Shown here: positions 1-8,940 of the stretch, one piece after another | Layout: each line of letters opens with the position of its first letter | How positions within the stretch are numbered: position 1 is the stretch's first letter | Assembly: GCA_038373885.1 (NCBI GenBank) | Contig: JAWZYV010000718.1 | Span: forward strand, 451,367 to 515,366 | Direction: 5' to 3' | Length of the DNA stretch: 64,000 nt | DNA from: Cheiracanthium punctorium | Lineage: Eukaryota; Arthropoda; Arachnida; Araneae; Cheiracanthiidae | Position numbers and translations under genes: made by a program | Notes under the pieces: generated by a model | What the model was told of the DNA's origin: nothing | Database searches by the model: none | What the model saw: the letters and a program-made list of their open reading frames with translations, nothing else

Positions 1-59
1 CTATTCACAATTTATTGGGGGGGGCTCAAGCCCCACGGGCCCATATAACTCTACGCCTA
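1..59. repeat. End fragment of a dispersed G-run repeat
   Basis: The first 59 bases match 23521-23579 almost base for base, differing in one G-run length and one substitution. Both end in ACTCTACGCCTATG. The window therefore starts inside a repeat copy. The terminus read on the other strand, CATAGGCGTAGA, resembles the ends of the hAT MITEs found elsewhere in the window, but no target duplication can be seen because the element is cut by the window edge. Confidence 0.6.
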
Positions 60-777
60 TGATTAAAACGCTAACCATGTTCTTCTAAATCACGAATAAA
101 TAAATCTCTCTATGAATTTATTTCTGTAATGGATTAACTTAAATTCATAACGACTTTTTTGTGTACTTGAGTGAAACAGTTTCATCTATCATTCGCTTTC
201 ACTAATCTGGTGTCTTTTCCCGCTTTATTTTACGGTGCGTTCTGTAAATCAAAGGCAAACGTAACGCCCCTGTTCTTTTTTCTTTTTTTCCCCCTCCTTT
301 CCCATTTGGTTTAATGGATGAATGATCCTCTCCCATAGCCTTTTTCTAATGAGTAAACATTCTTTTCGTTTAGGAGACCTCTGTAGAAAATAAGTTTCTC
401 CGGTTTTTATCTTGTTTTGCGGCATAAAAGGACGCGATAAAATTCGAACGCTGCTAACTTTTATGTGCTCTGCGTGTTGGCCGTAAATGGTTTTTATTCA
501 ATGGGCGGCGATTTAAAGTTTACGGCGTTAATAGGAACTCCGTTGGAACGCTTTAATTTTTGAAGGAGTCGCGCTTTAAAAACTTGTTTGTATTGTATTG
601 AATTGTTGAAATTTACCGTATTTGTGCAGGGAAGAGAAGTGAAGTAATGTTATATATTTTTCCTGAACGAGTTTTTATCCGTTAGTCTGTCGCATCTCCG
701 TGGTTTGTCGAGAAGCGGCTGAAAAAAAATAGAACTTTCATTTCTCTTCACAGACATGCGAATGAAGTGGCCCTCAA
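60..777. other. Unannotated AT-rich DNA
   Basis: No coding region, repeat structure or RNA motif that I can support. It contains homopolymer T and C runs near 275-300. Confidence 0.5.
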
Positions 778-1275
778 GTATGAGTTAATGATTTTGATAC
801 GAATTGAATCATAATAAATATGAGTCGTGATTTTGATTCGAATTAAGTAATGAGTAGAATAAATATGAGTAATGATTTTCATGGGAATCAATTAAAGAGT
901 ATAATAAATATGAGTACTATGATTTTGATACGAATTGAGTAATGAGCATAATAAATATGAGCCTTGATTTTAATACGAATTAAGTAATGAGCATAATAAA
1001 TGAGTAATCATTTTCATGGGAATTAATTAAAGAGTATAATAAATATGAGTAATTTTATACGAATAAAGTAATGAGTAGAATAAATATGAGTAATGATTTT
1101 CATGCGAATTGATTAGAGTATAATAAATATGAGTTATATGATTTTGATACGAATTGAGTGATGAGTATAATAAATATGAGCAATTATTTTGATACGAATT
1201 GAGTAATGAGCATAATAAATATGAGTCATGATTTTCATACGAATTGAGTTATGAGTATAATGACTCTGAGTTATG
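778..1275 (+). repeat. Degenerate minisatellite, unit about 45 bp
   Basis: About eleven imperfect units follow one another. Each contains ATAATAAATATGAGT, then a variant of ATGATTTTGATACGAATT and GAGTAATGAG. Substitutions and short deletions differ between units, so the array is old rather than freshly expanded. It has no coding potential. Confidence 0.85.
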
Positions 1276-2004
1276 AGTTTGATACGAATCTTCTAGCAAT
1301 TCAGTGTTATTTGTGAAGTTCTACATTTCGAGTTTTTATATCAACCTTCTGATGAGTAATTGAAGAAATAGTATTCCAATTCGATAGGATCACAAGCCAA
1401 AATGAAAATTTATTTTTTTTTAAATATAAGTTGAATTTTTAATCAGAAATGAATTTTTCAGGTGAACAAAGTCTAACTAGAAAGCACACCTCAGCTCTTA
1501 CCCAACTACAAAAAAGAAAATACTATTAGTTTCAATTTAACACATTTTAAACACAATTTCAAATATAAATCATTTGAAAAAAAAACTGCACTTGATTTTT
1601 TTTCTCCTATAGACACAAATTCCCTGAATTATAAAAGTTACTAAACTATTCCAACTTATAAAAAATTGGCAACATTTTAGTTTTGTTGATCAAAATATTC
1701 AAACTTAGAAAGAAATGGCATCATTTTAGTTTTATTGATCAAAATATTCAAACTTAGAAAAAAATGGCAACCTTTCATTTTCCGTTTTATACAGTCTCGT
1801 CTTTAAAAACTTATAGTTTCCGACTTATTTTCGTATCCGATTTAAAGAGGTTTACATTTTTAATTAGGTTAGTTTGTATAACACAAGAGTTCCGTTTCGA
1901 ACTTTTTTTTCCCTCGGTTTTAGCAAGTTTTAATTTTAAATACTTTACTGGTCTGAAGTTCAACTTGATTCTTCTTCCCGATCGAATCGTCCTCTTGAAA
2001 AAAA
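1276..2004. other. Unannotated AT-rich DNA with a two-copy tandem repeat
   Basis: The only structure seen is a 53-bp sequence repeated twice at about 1672-1774, with core TTGATCAAAATATTCAAACT. No gene is supported. The short open frame starting at 1764 runs on into the adjacent MITE. Confidence 0.5.
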
Positions 2005-2072
2005 GATTAAAAGATTATCACGGCATACAAACGTCCAAAAGTCCCTTTACCAAGATTATAAAACGACTTTAA
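2005..2072 (+). repeat. Left copy of a 68-bp direct repeat flanking a MITE
   Basis: This stretch recurs at 2585-2653 with a few differences, for example TTACCAAGATTATAAAACG against TTACCAAGATTATATAAAACG. The two copies lie immediately outside the TTAA-bounded MITE, one on each side. The repeat is far longer than the 4-bp TTAA duplication expected from a piggyBac-type insertion. Confidence 0.8.
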
Positions 2073-2588
2073 CCCTTTCAGGCGCAATCCTTTCCCAATG
2101 CTGAAAAACGGGCAGCCGTTGCCATCGCTCGACTTCACTACCAGCAAGATGGCGGACGATCGAAACTTTCATCGCGTGCCACAGATCTAGAGACCCTTTT
2201 TTGACGACAGCTGGCTGTGCCGCACAGCCAGCTGTCGGCAAAAAAGGGTCCTCTAGATTTGTGGCACGCGATGAACGTTTCGATCGTCCGCCATCTTGCT
2301 GGTATTTAAGTCGAGCGATGGCAACGGCTGCCCTTTTTTCAGCATTGGGCAATCTTTCCAGCTGTTCCCGCGTTCTTCCATTTCTCAGCAGATGTCGGTG
2401 CTGTTAAAAAGAATCGCGACCATTTTTTTATGGTAAATAACGTGCCTAAATAGTAAAGGATTCTCGTGGAAGCTATGTCACCCGCAACTATTTTTATAGA
2501 AATCAAATCTATTCTTCGTGACTGGCAGCTGTCAAAACGTCAGAGTTTGGTGTTCCCAGAGCGGGAACACTGCGCGTTAAAGGATTAA
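2069..2588. mobile_element. piggyBac-like foldback MITE, copy 1
   Basis: Bounded by TTAA at 2069-2072 and 2585-2588, with inner ends CCCTTT and AAAGG. The interior folds back: the block containing GCAAGATGGCGGACGATCG and AGATCTAGAGACCC is followed by its inverted copy around the centre near 2225. The right half then continues through the TGACATAGC-type segment to GGGAACACTGCGCGTTAA. The TTAA target and CCCTTT terminus match the piggyBac superfamily pattern. No transposase frame is present. Seven more copies or fragments occur in this window. Confidence 0.7.
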
Positions 2589-2653
2589 AATATTATCACG
2601 GCATACAAACGTCCAAAAGTCCTTTTACCAAGATTATATAAAACGACTTTAAT
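2585..2653 (+). repeat. Right copy of the 68-bp direct repeat
   Basis: Partner of 2005-2072. It begins at the right TTAA of the MITE and ends ACGACTTTAA, as the left copy does. Confidence 0.8.
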
Positions 2654-3319
2654 CCGAACTTGCAAGAACATTTTACATACCACAGGGCCCATTTATCAAT
2701 TTCCTACTGGAAACGTCAAATGCACTAAACCTGACATCAAAATCCTTTTCCCCCGAGACAGGTTTTTGGCACTCGTTCAAGTTCATCGTGACCAAACTTA
2801 AAAATATCGCAGGGAAAAATGAGTACATTTTAGTCAGTTTATGCGAAATGAATCTGCAAGGTTCTCCGAGACATCTAAATGCAAATAATGGATACAATAC
2901 ACGCGATCCACTTTAACTTGAAGAGGAGTTAATTTAAGAAGATCCAGACTTAGCGAACATTTTCAAAAGCCGTGGAATAGGTTTTCGCATGTGTTACGCT
3001 ATGTATAAAATGGAATTCGAATTAACTTTGAAAGAAGAATTCAGCAATCGCGCGCGCGTTCAGATGTATATAAATTGTCTTTTCTTATTCTATATACTTA
3101 CCCCCCTAATGCGATGTTGTGTGATTTTTACTTTAAAACTTTGAAGGGGAATCTTTTTCAACCAATTCTTCACGCATACTGTAAGAAAATTGTTCACTTA
3201 CACATACACTGTTAAGAATATTAGATTTTGCAGATGCTAGTTAATGCATTTCCGACATTCACTACACAAAAAAAATTAAACTTTCACTTCATTAAAGGTA
3301 TATTTTGGAAAAAGATTTA
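2654..3319. other. Unannotated DNA left of the palindrome
   Basis: No gene or repeat is recognised. A CGCGCGCG run occurs near 3051. The last bases before 3320 show no similarity to the sequence beyond the right end of the palindrome, apart from the 6-bp duplication. Confidence 0.5.
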
Positions 3320-3325
3320 TGCGCC
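3320..3325 (+). repeat. 6-bp target-site duplication, left
   Basis: TGCGCC directly precedes the AGTAGTAG terminus and is repeated exactly at 17194-17199. Bases further out do not match, which marks this as an insertion footprint and not as part of the inverted repeat. Confidence 0.8.
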
Positions 3326-3499
3326 AGTAGTAGAAAAAGGAGAGTTCACCTCAGGGGCAGCCCATGTTAATTGTGGGCAGCCCTGGGCAACTGTATAACT
3401 GCTGTCCCTATGCTGAGCGGGGAAGGGGGCGTGGTCGGACCGGATGTGGGGAGCGGATGCTAAGACCGGAAGTTCGAAGGGTTGATAAGAATTTTTTTC

Positions 3500-3712
3500 C
3501 TTTTTTCAAATAAGGGGACTTGTAATTTTTTCAGACTTTAAGATATTTTACAAATAAGGAGACTTGTAATTTTTTTCAGATTGTGACATATTTTTGAAAT
3601 AAGGGGACTTGGAAATTTTTTTTCAGATTGCGATATATTCTCTCATGAAAAATAAGGGACTTTAACATTTAGTATCAAAATAAGCGACTTTGACATAATT
3701 TTTCGAAGTTTA
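3500..3712 (+). repeat. Subterminal repeats with the AAATAAGGGGACTT motif
   Basis: Five copies of a unit starting AAATAAGGRGACTT, most followed by a T-run and CAGA, occur 29 to 52 bp apart, beginning near 3508, 3551, 3597, 3649 and 3678. The last two are degenerate. GGGGACTT recurs singly near 6010 and GGGACTT near 9829. Subterminal repeat clusters often bind transposases or replication initiators; that role here is a guess. Confidence 0.7.
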
Positions 3713-3796
3713 TTTTTTTTTATTTATTTAGTTTTCTTTACCATTTAGTAATAGAACCAATGCAAATTGAATAAATGCTGTTTAATACATACTTCT

Positions 3797-4515
3797 AATG
3801 TTTAGCTAATTTTTGTATACCGTTTAAGATTATAGCATATATTTAATAAGTAACAGTTTACTAGAATATTAAAGTAGGGTTTAGGATACCCATACATTTT
3901 CTACAAATTTCTTCTACTGTTAGGGAAGTGAGAAAATTATACCATAGAAAGATTTTAGCAGCTATAGTTTTTACAAATAATGATTTAGATAGTGTATGAA
4001 CTTTTTTATCTAAACATTTTTTTTTTCCTTAAGAGATTTTTACCCAAGTTTTAATTTTAAGTTAAATAAGTAATTTTAGAACAAATATTTTTTTAACCAA
4101 CAGTTTTAATTTTAAGTTAAATAATTTTACAACAAATATTTTTTTAATTAATTTTACAACAAATATTTTTTTTAATCAAGAGTTAATTTATTTTTTAACC
4201 AAGTTTTAATTTTAAGTTAAATAATTTTACAACAAATACATTTCTAAATTTATTTTTTTAACCAAGTTTTAATTTTAAGTAAATAATTAATTTTACAACA
4301 AATTTTTTTTAATCAAATGTTTTTAATTTATCAAGAAAAAAAAATTTTAATCACGTGTTTTTAATTTTTAGCTAATTTTTTGTATACCGTATTTTTGTTA
4401 AGTAGCCGTTTAACATTAAAGTAGGATACCCATACATTTTCTACAAATTTAATCTACTGTTAGGCAAGTGAGAAAATTATAGCATAGAAAGATTTTTACA
4501 AATAATGATATAGTC
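3797..4515 (+). repeat. Duplicated block around an AT-rich tandem array, left arm
   Basis: A block containing GGATACCCATACATTTTCTA and GAAAATTATACCATAGAAAG (3797-3991) recurs in shortened form at 4365-4515. Between them, about 4020-4360 holds five or so imperfect repeats of AAGTTTTAATTTTAAGTTAAAT plus ATTTTACAACAAAT. The mirror image lies at 16005-16720. No coding potential. Confidence 0.75.
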
Positions 4516-4584
4516 TTATATTCTATTGCGAGAAAATCACTTTAACCATATACCCCCAAAACTCAAGTTTTGATATACGAAATG

Positions 4585-4685
4585 TGTGAATACGCGTTAG
4601 ATCCCCTTAGAAAGTCCTCCTACCAAGGCACCCTCATCCTAAGCAGACACCCCCGCGTGCAGGTTTGCCTTAAAGCACAAACAAA
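4585..4685 (+). mobile_element. SINE 3'-part inside the left arm
   Basis: The segment with AATACGCGTTAGATCCCCTT, AGAAAGTCCTCCTACCAAGG and CACCCTCATCC matches the body of the tRNA-derived SINE seen at 19272-19472 (minus), 35294-35472 (minus) and 57307-57415 (plus). The same piece sits at the mirror position in the right arm. Confidence 0.6.
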
Positions 4686-4689
4686 GTAT

Positions 4690-6775
4690 TTATCTAAACA
4701 TTTTTTCTTACCCACACATTTTTGATAAATCTTAGGCAGCGATTATACTAGTTTATATTTTCTATAGATCAATTAGAGAAAAAATTACATTTTTAGTAAT
4801 CCTACAAAATATTTTTACTGTATATCACAAGTAGAGTAACTTGATTTATAGAATTTCAATACGATACGAGTTAGATTGTTTATGTGCAACACTCATTGCA
4901 GTTTGACTATGAAAGCATAATTTTATACATGCATTAATATTTTTAGAGGTATGCACTTAACCTATTTTATAGAAAGGTGAGCATAAACTTTTAGACTAGA
5001 TAGTACTATTGTTAGAAAGTTGAACTATTGGAAATAAAAATTGAAGATCCGTTTTAGCACAGTTTTATACCGCACGGATATAAAATATCTTTCATCTACT
5101 TAGATAGTTTAAATCACAAATCATTACTTAAACTAAAAAATACAAGGTTTTTACTTACGTGAAGGGACATCTTCGAGTCTCTGGACAAAGTACCAACATC
5201 TATACGGCTAGCAAGACCGGAAAATCGAATAATGATTTAAAATACATTATCCCTAATTCCCGGTCCAACTAGCACATGTTCATTAATTCTTAATCTTGGC
5301 TGAAAATATTAATAATATTTTGACACTAAAAACAAAATAACACATTTGAAGATATTAAACGCTTTAAAAGTACTTTTTTCTTATAACAATTTATCAGATT
5401 CACAATGCTATTTTATGTAGGATAAAATTAGTTAGCAAGCGAAAATTTAATCTTAGTTAGAATTTACTGAAATACAAATACCATGCATGCCTTATTTTCT
5501 ATTTGGAGAAAGCCCTCAAACCCCAGTTTTTGTATACAAACTGCATAAAGTACTTCTACCGATAATGCTATTAATATTAATTACACTGGATTACCAACTT
5601 AAAATTTCGCAAAACACCAAAATACAGAAAAACATACATTAACAAAAAAATCACACTTAAAAGTACAACACATCAAAAGTGCAACTATAAGAACCACATA
5701 ATTATTTTCAATTAGAATTACGGTATCAACTTATATGTAACTAAAATAATAGAAAATATTACACTTACCCTATACTTGTACACGCGAGAGGTGAAAATAA
5801 TAAAAATACATAATAATTCACAAAAGAATGATTGAAGTAAAATCCACGTGCCTGTGATATTGCTGATAACAGAAATTTAGAGATAAGAGAGTGCCTTGAG
5901 GCTCTACAGAGCCGGTACAATAAAAGTTGGCCAGTTTGCCGATAAGATAAAACCAGGGAGGGTGCTAGGGGTATGCAATTGGGGACACGTGTTTCATTCT
6001 GCGTTCAAAAATGGGGACTTACGGATTAAGATCATGTTAGATTAAAGCCATTTCAATAAAAATCTATCCTTTTTTTTTTTTGTAAACATGGGCATTATAT
6101 CCTAAATTAAAATATCAAAGTTAAGCTACAACGATTAATATATTTTACGTAGTTTAGGAAACTAATGAATCATTAAATTAATTTCTGTGAAACAATTAGC
6201 AAAGAGCATTATACTAAAACAAATTATTTTTGCTAAGTTTTGATAAATAACAGTAATAAATTATAGGCATTGCAGATGAATGAGTATTCACGTATAAAAT
6301 AGGTATTAAACTTATTGTTTAAAACAATTTTTACAATAATAAACTAAAATTTTTATTTAATAAAGTCATAAACTAAAATTATTAATGAAAACTTGTTAAT
6401 AAATTAAACATATCAAAATTTTTACACTCAGTTTTTTTATATACTTAAATTTTACAAAGATATCCTTTTAATAAATTCATAAACTAAAACAATTTTTACA
6501 ATAATAAACTAAAATATTTATTTAATAAAGTCATAAACTGAAATTATTAATGAAAACTTGCTAATAAATTAAACTGATTACTCTAAAAGATAGCTAATCG
6601 CAACATATATCAGAAAAATATAAGCAATTATAATACCTGAAAAATAACGGACAACACTCTTGTTGCATGCGGACAAAACATCGTTCTGCTCGGCTAAAGA
6701 ATTCTTAGGTATCCGTTGCAGGAGAACTTACATACGCCCAACCTACAAACTCTACAAATTTAACGGCAACTGATT
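4690..6775. other. AT-rich non-coding part of the left arm
   Basis: No open frame of note. A 165-bp-spaced direct repeat with ATAATAAACTAAAATTTTTA lies at 6322-6408 and 6487-6573. The mirror copy occupies the right arm. The function is unknown. Confidence 0.6.
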
Positions 6776-7127
6776 TTCTCTTATCAGGTATCACAGATCA
6801 GATAAGAGATAAGGAAGTGACATGCGCAGAAGACACGTGATAGTGACGTGTGCAAATCTGTGTTGATTGAATATCCGGTAGGTTTGTTGGCAGGATGTAC
6901 ATTGAGTGGCAACTCTGTGTAACAGGCTAAGACAAGTTAGATGATGCAATATCTACTGGGTTGAGGAAGGTAGAGGGCGCTTGGGTAATCACGTGATTTT
7001 TTAAAGAATCAGTAAAGACATTTTAGTTAGATAAAGTGGCCAGGTGTGTGTTGCGGGACTCTCTTTACACTGTGTGCGCCTATACTTAAGACGTGTGTTT
7101 TAATTGATTTTTCACCGAGTTTCAAAA
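6776..7127 (+). promoter_or_regulatory. Putative promoter and 5' leader of the left-arm gene
   Basis: Upstream of the gene lie clustered sites seen on reading: CTTATC at 6780-6785, GATAAG at 6801-6806 and 6808-6813, E-boxes CACGTG at 6834-6839 and 6990-6995, CRE-like TGACGTG at 6844-6850, and an arthropod initiator-like TCAGT at 7009-7013. No good TATA box is placed 30 bp before the initiator. The start context is CAAAAATGT, with A at -3. Binding by GATA, bHLH or CREB factors is inference from motif matches only. Confidence 0.4.
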
Positions 7128-8675
7128 ATGTCTTTGCTTGAATCGATCGAAAATAACTTTAACATTGAATACACTCCCGAGTTTTATACTCAAAGTGATG
7201 CCGATGTGTTGCTGCAAGAAATAATACAATTGCCTTTAGATGTAAAGCCTCTGCAAAGTATTGAAAAGAAAATTTCCCCCGAGTTTTATACTGAAAGTGA
7301 TGTTGACGTGCTACAGCAAGAATTGTTTCAGTTACCCCTGCAAAGTAGTGAAAAGAAAATTTCCTCGACCCGTAAAGTAATTACTTTTGCTGATGAAGGA
7401 ATCAATTACAGTTTACCTGGAGCAACAGTCTATGTTTACTCTTGGATACCCATTTTGCAAAAAATACGTGAAGATCTACAGAAAGTGACAAATTATGAAT
7501 TTAATATGGTGCAAGTGAACTTTGGCTCTGAAGAACAACCTAAAATTGAAGACGGCAACTACGAAGATTTTAATCTAGACCTATCATCAGGTGTATGCAT
7601 TCTAAGTTTTGGATCTAAACGAACTTTGGATTTTAAACCAGCGAACTGTGAAACCGCTACCATTAAATTAGAACATGGCTCAATGTGTAAGATATATCCC
7701 CCAACCAACAAACTTTTAACGCATGGTATTCCTTCTGAACCTTATGTGACAGACCCACACATTAACCTAACATTTGCCAAAATGTACATTTATGAGCCTT
7801 CCCCGAAAAGGGCAAAGTTGGAAAATTGGACGGACGATCTTTACCATAGCTTATATGCTTCTGTAAATAGTACATGGCACTTGGAAAGACTTATCTACGT
7901 TTCACTTCACGATGAAAGAACTGACTTGAAGATTTATATTAGACAATTTATTCAGAATACCCAATTAGACTATATACCAACCGGTCAGGGAGTCGTGATG
8001 AACCCTTCCACATGGATCGAATTTATTGTAAAACTATTAGATTTTAATATAGGTCATAGCAATAGCTCTTTTATTTGTAATAATCAATTATCTGTATTTA
8101 ATGATGATGGAAAATGCATCTTACAACAAATTTACAAAACCGGAGATTCATTCTCGTTAAATCCAATTTCCTTAACACTTTTAAATGATCAAGTAAAAAA
8201 ACTTTGCGAAATGAGAAATGAAATATTGGAATGCATTTTAAAAACGCTATATACGACGACCCTACCCCATTTAATTTTAAAATTAAAGCCGCAAAAATGT
8301 AACCGTGAACCCCATTGTACTTATGATGAGGCTAAACAACAATTAATGGATATAGTACATCAGGAAATTTTTAAAAACATAGGCCGGGTTCAGGATCATC
8401 CTTCGCAAAGGATACATGCTTGCTCGAATAGAACACATGTTGTTGAGAGAGAGGGTCTTATAAGTAGTAAAGCATGGTTTATGGTGGACATGACGTATAT
8501 TGCAAGAGAGATATGCGAGAAAAAATGCACATGTATTTATGACGGAGAATTTTTTTCAAACATTTTCATTGAAGACTATATGAAGTATCTTCAAAATGTG
8601 CTATTTAATACATTTTTTCAACCGTTTTCAGATTTTGCTAATTCTAAGGATGGCAAAACATGTGTAATTATGTGA
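7128..8675 (+). CDS. 515-aa AlkB-like / PC4-like CaaX protein, left-arm copy
   Basis: I start at the ATG at 7128; an in-frame TTG at 7104 is rejected. Residues 17-37 and 51-71 are a tandem copy of the PEFYTxSDxDVL helix that opens AlkB-family proteins. Residues 82-222 follow the AlkB fold order: RKVITFADEG, SWIPIL, FNMVQVN, ILSFGSKR, IKLEHGSM, THGIPSE and PHINLTF. The iron-binding HxD is replaced by IED (140-142); H199 remains; both expected arginines of the RxxxxxR motif read as H211 and A217. An inactive oxygenase is therefore likely. PSPKRAKLE (224-232) resembles the c-Myc nuclear signal. Residues 255-308 (YVSL, IYIRQF, PTGQGVVMNPSTW) resemble the PC4 ssDNA-binding domain. The C-terminal part is helical with CNREPHC and CEKKCTC, and the chain ends in CVIM, a farnesylation box. 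Single exon. No function is known. Domain calls come from residue patterns. Confidence 0.85.
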   Translation: MSLLESIENNFNIEYTPEFYTQSDADVLLQEIIQLPLDVKPLQSIEKKISPEFYTESDVDVLQQELFQLPLQSSEKKISSTRKVITFADEGINYSLPGATVYVYSWIPILQKIREDLQKVTNYEFNMVQVNFGSEEQPKIEDGNYEDFNLDLSSGVCILSFGSKRTLDFKPANCETATIKLEHGSMCKIYPPTNKLLTHGIPSEPYVTDPHINLTFAKMYIYEPSPKRAKLENWTDDLYHSLYASVNSTWHLERLIYVSLHDERTDLKIYIRQFIQNTQLDYIPTGQGVVMNPSTWIEFIVKLLDFNIGHSNSSFICNNQLSVFNDDGKCILQQIYKTGDSFSLNPISLTLLNDQVKKLCEMRNEILECILKTLYTTTLPHLILKLKPQKCNREPHCTYDEAKQQLMDIVHQEIFKNIGRVQDHPSQRIHACSNRTHVVEREGLISSKAWFMVDMTYIAREICEKKCTCIYDGEFFSNIFIEDYMKYLQNVLFNTFFQPFSDFANSKDGKTCVIM

Positions 8676-8940
8676 TGTTATTGGTGTATAACTAGTATTG
8701 CAATTGTAAAAAAAAAAAAATTAAAACCATTGTGATTATGTAGAAAAGGCATGCTTGCTTCTACAACAGTAAGATATTACTGACTTGTGCATGCTTAGTT
8801 AAAGAATACTCATTGAAAAGTTATTATTTTCTTAATTGTGTAAATAGTTTGTGTAATTTAAAATATATTTTTGTAAATAAATAAGTTTAAATACGAAAAC
8901 TTTTCTGTGTTTTCTTTATGTGTATGTGTGTGTTGATTAC
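8676..8940 (+). terminator. 3' UTR and polyadenylation signal, left copy
   Basis: AATAAA at 8876-8881 lies 201 bp after the stop codon and is followed by a GT-rich stretch (about 8903-8936, including TGTGTATGTGTGTGTTG). This is the usual arrangement of an animal cleavage/polyadenylation site. It supports real transcription of the gene as its own mRNA. Confidence 0.65.

Noticed and set aside
7104..7127. Upstream TTG as start of the 523-codon frame
   Set aside because: TTG starts are not expected in animal nuclear genes, and the ATG at 7128 has a good context (A at -3). The same applies to the mirror copy at 13389.
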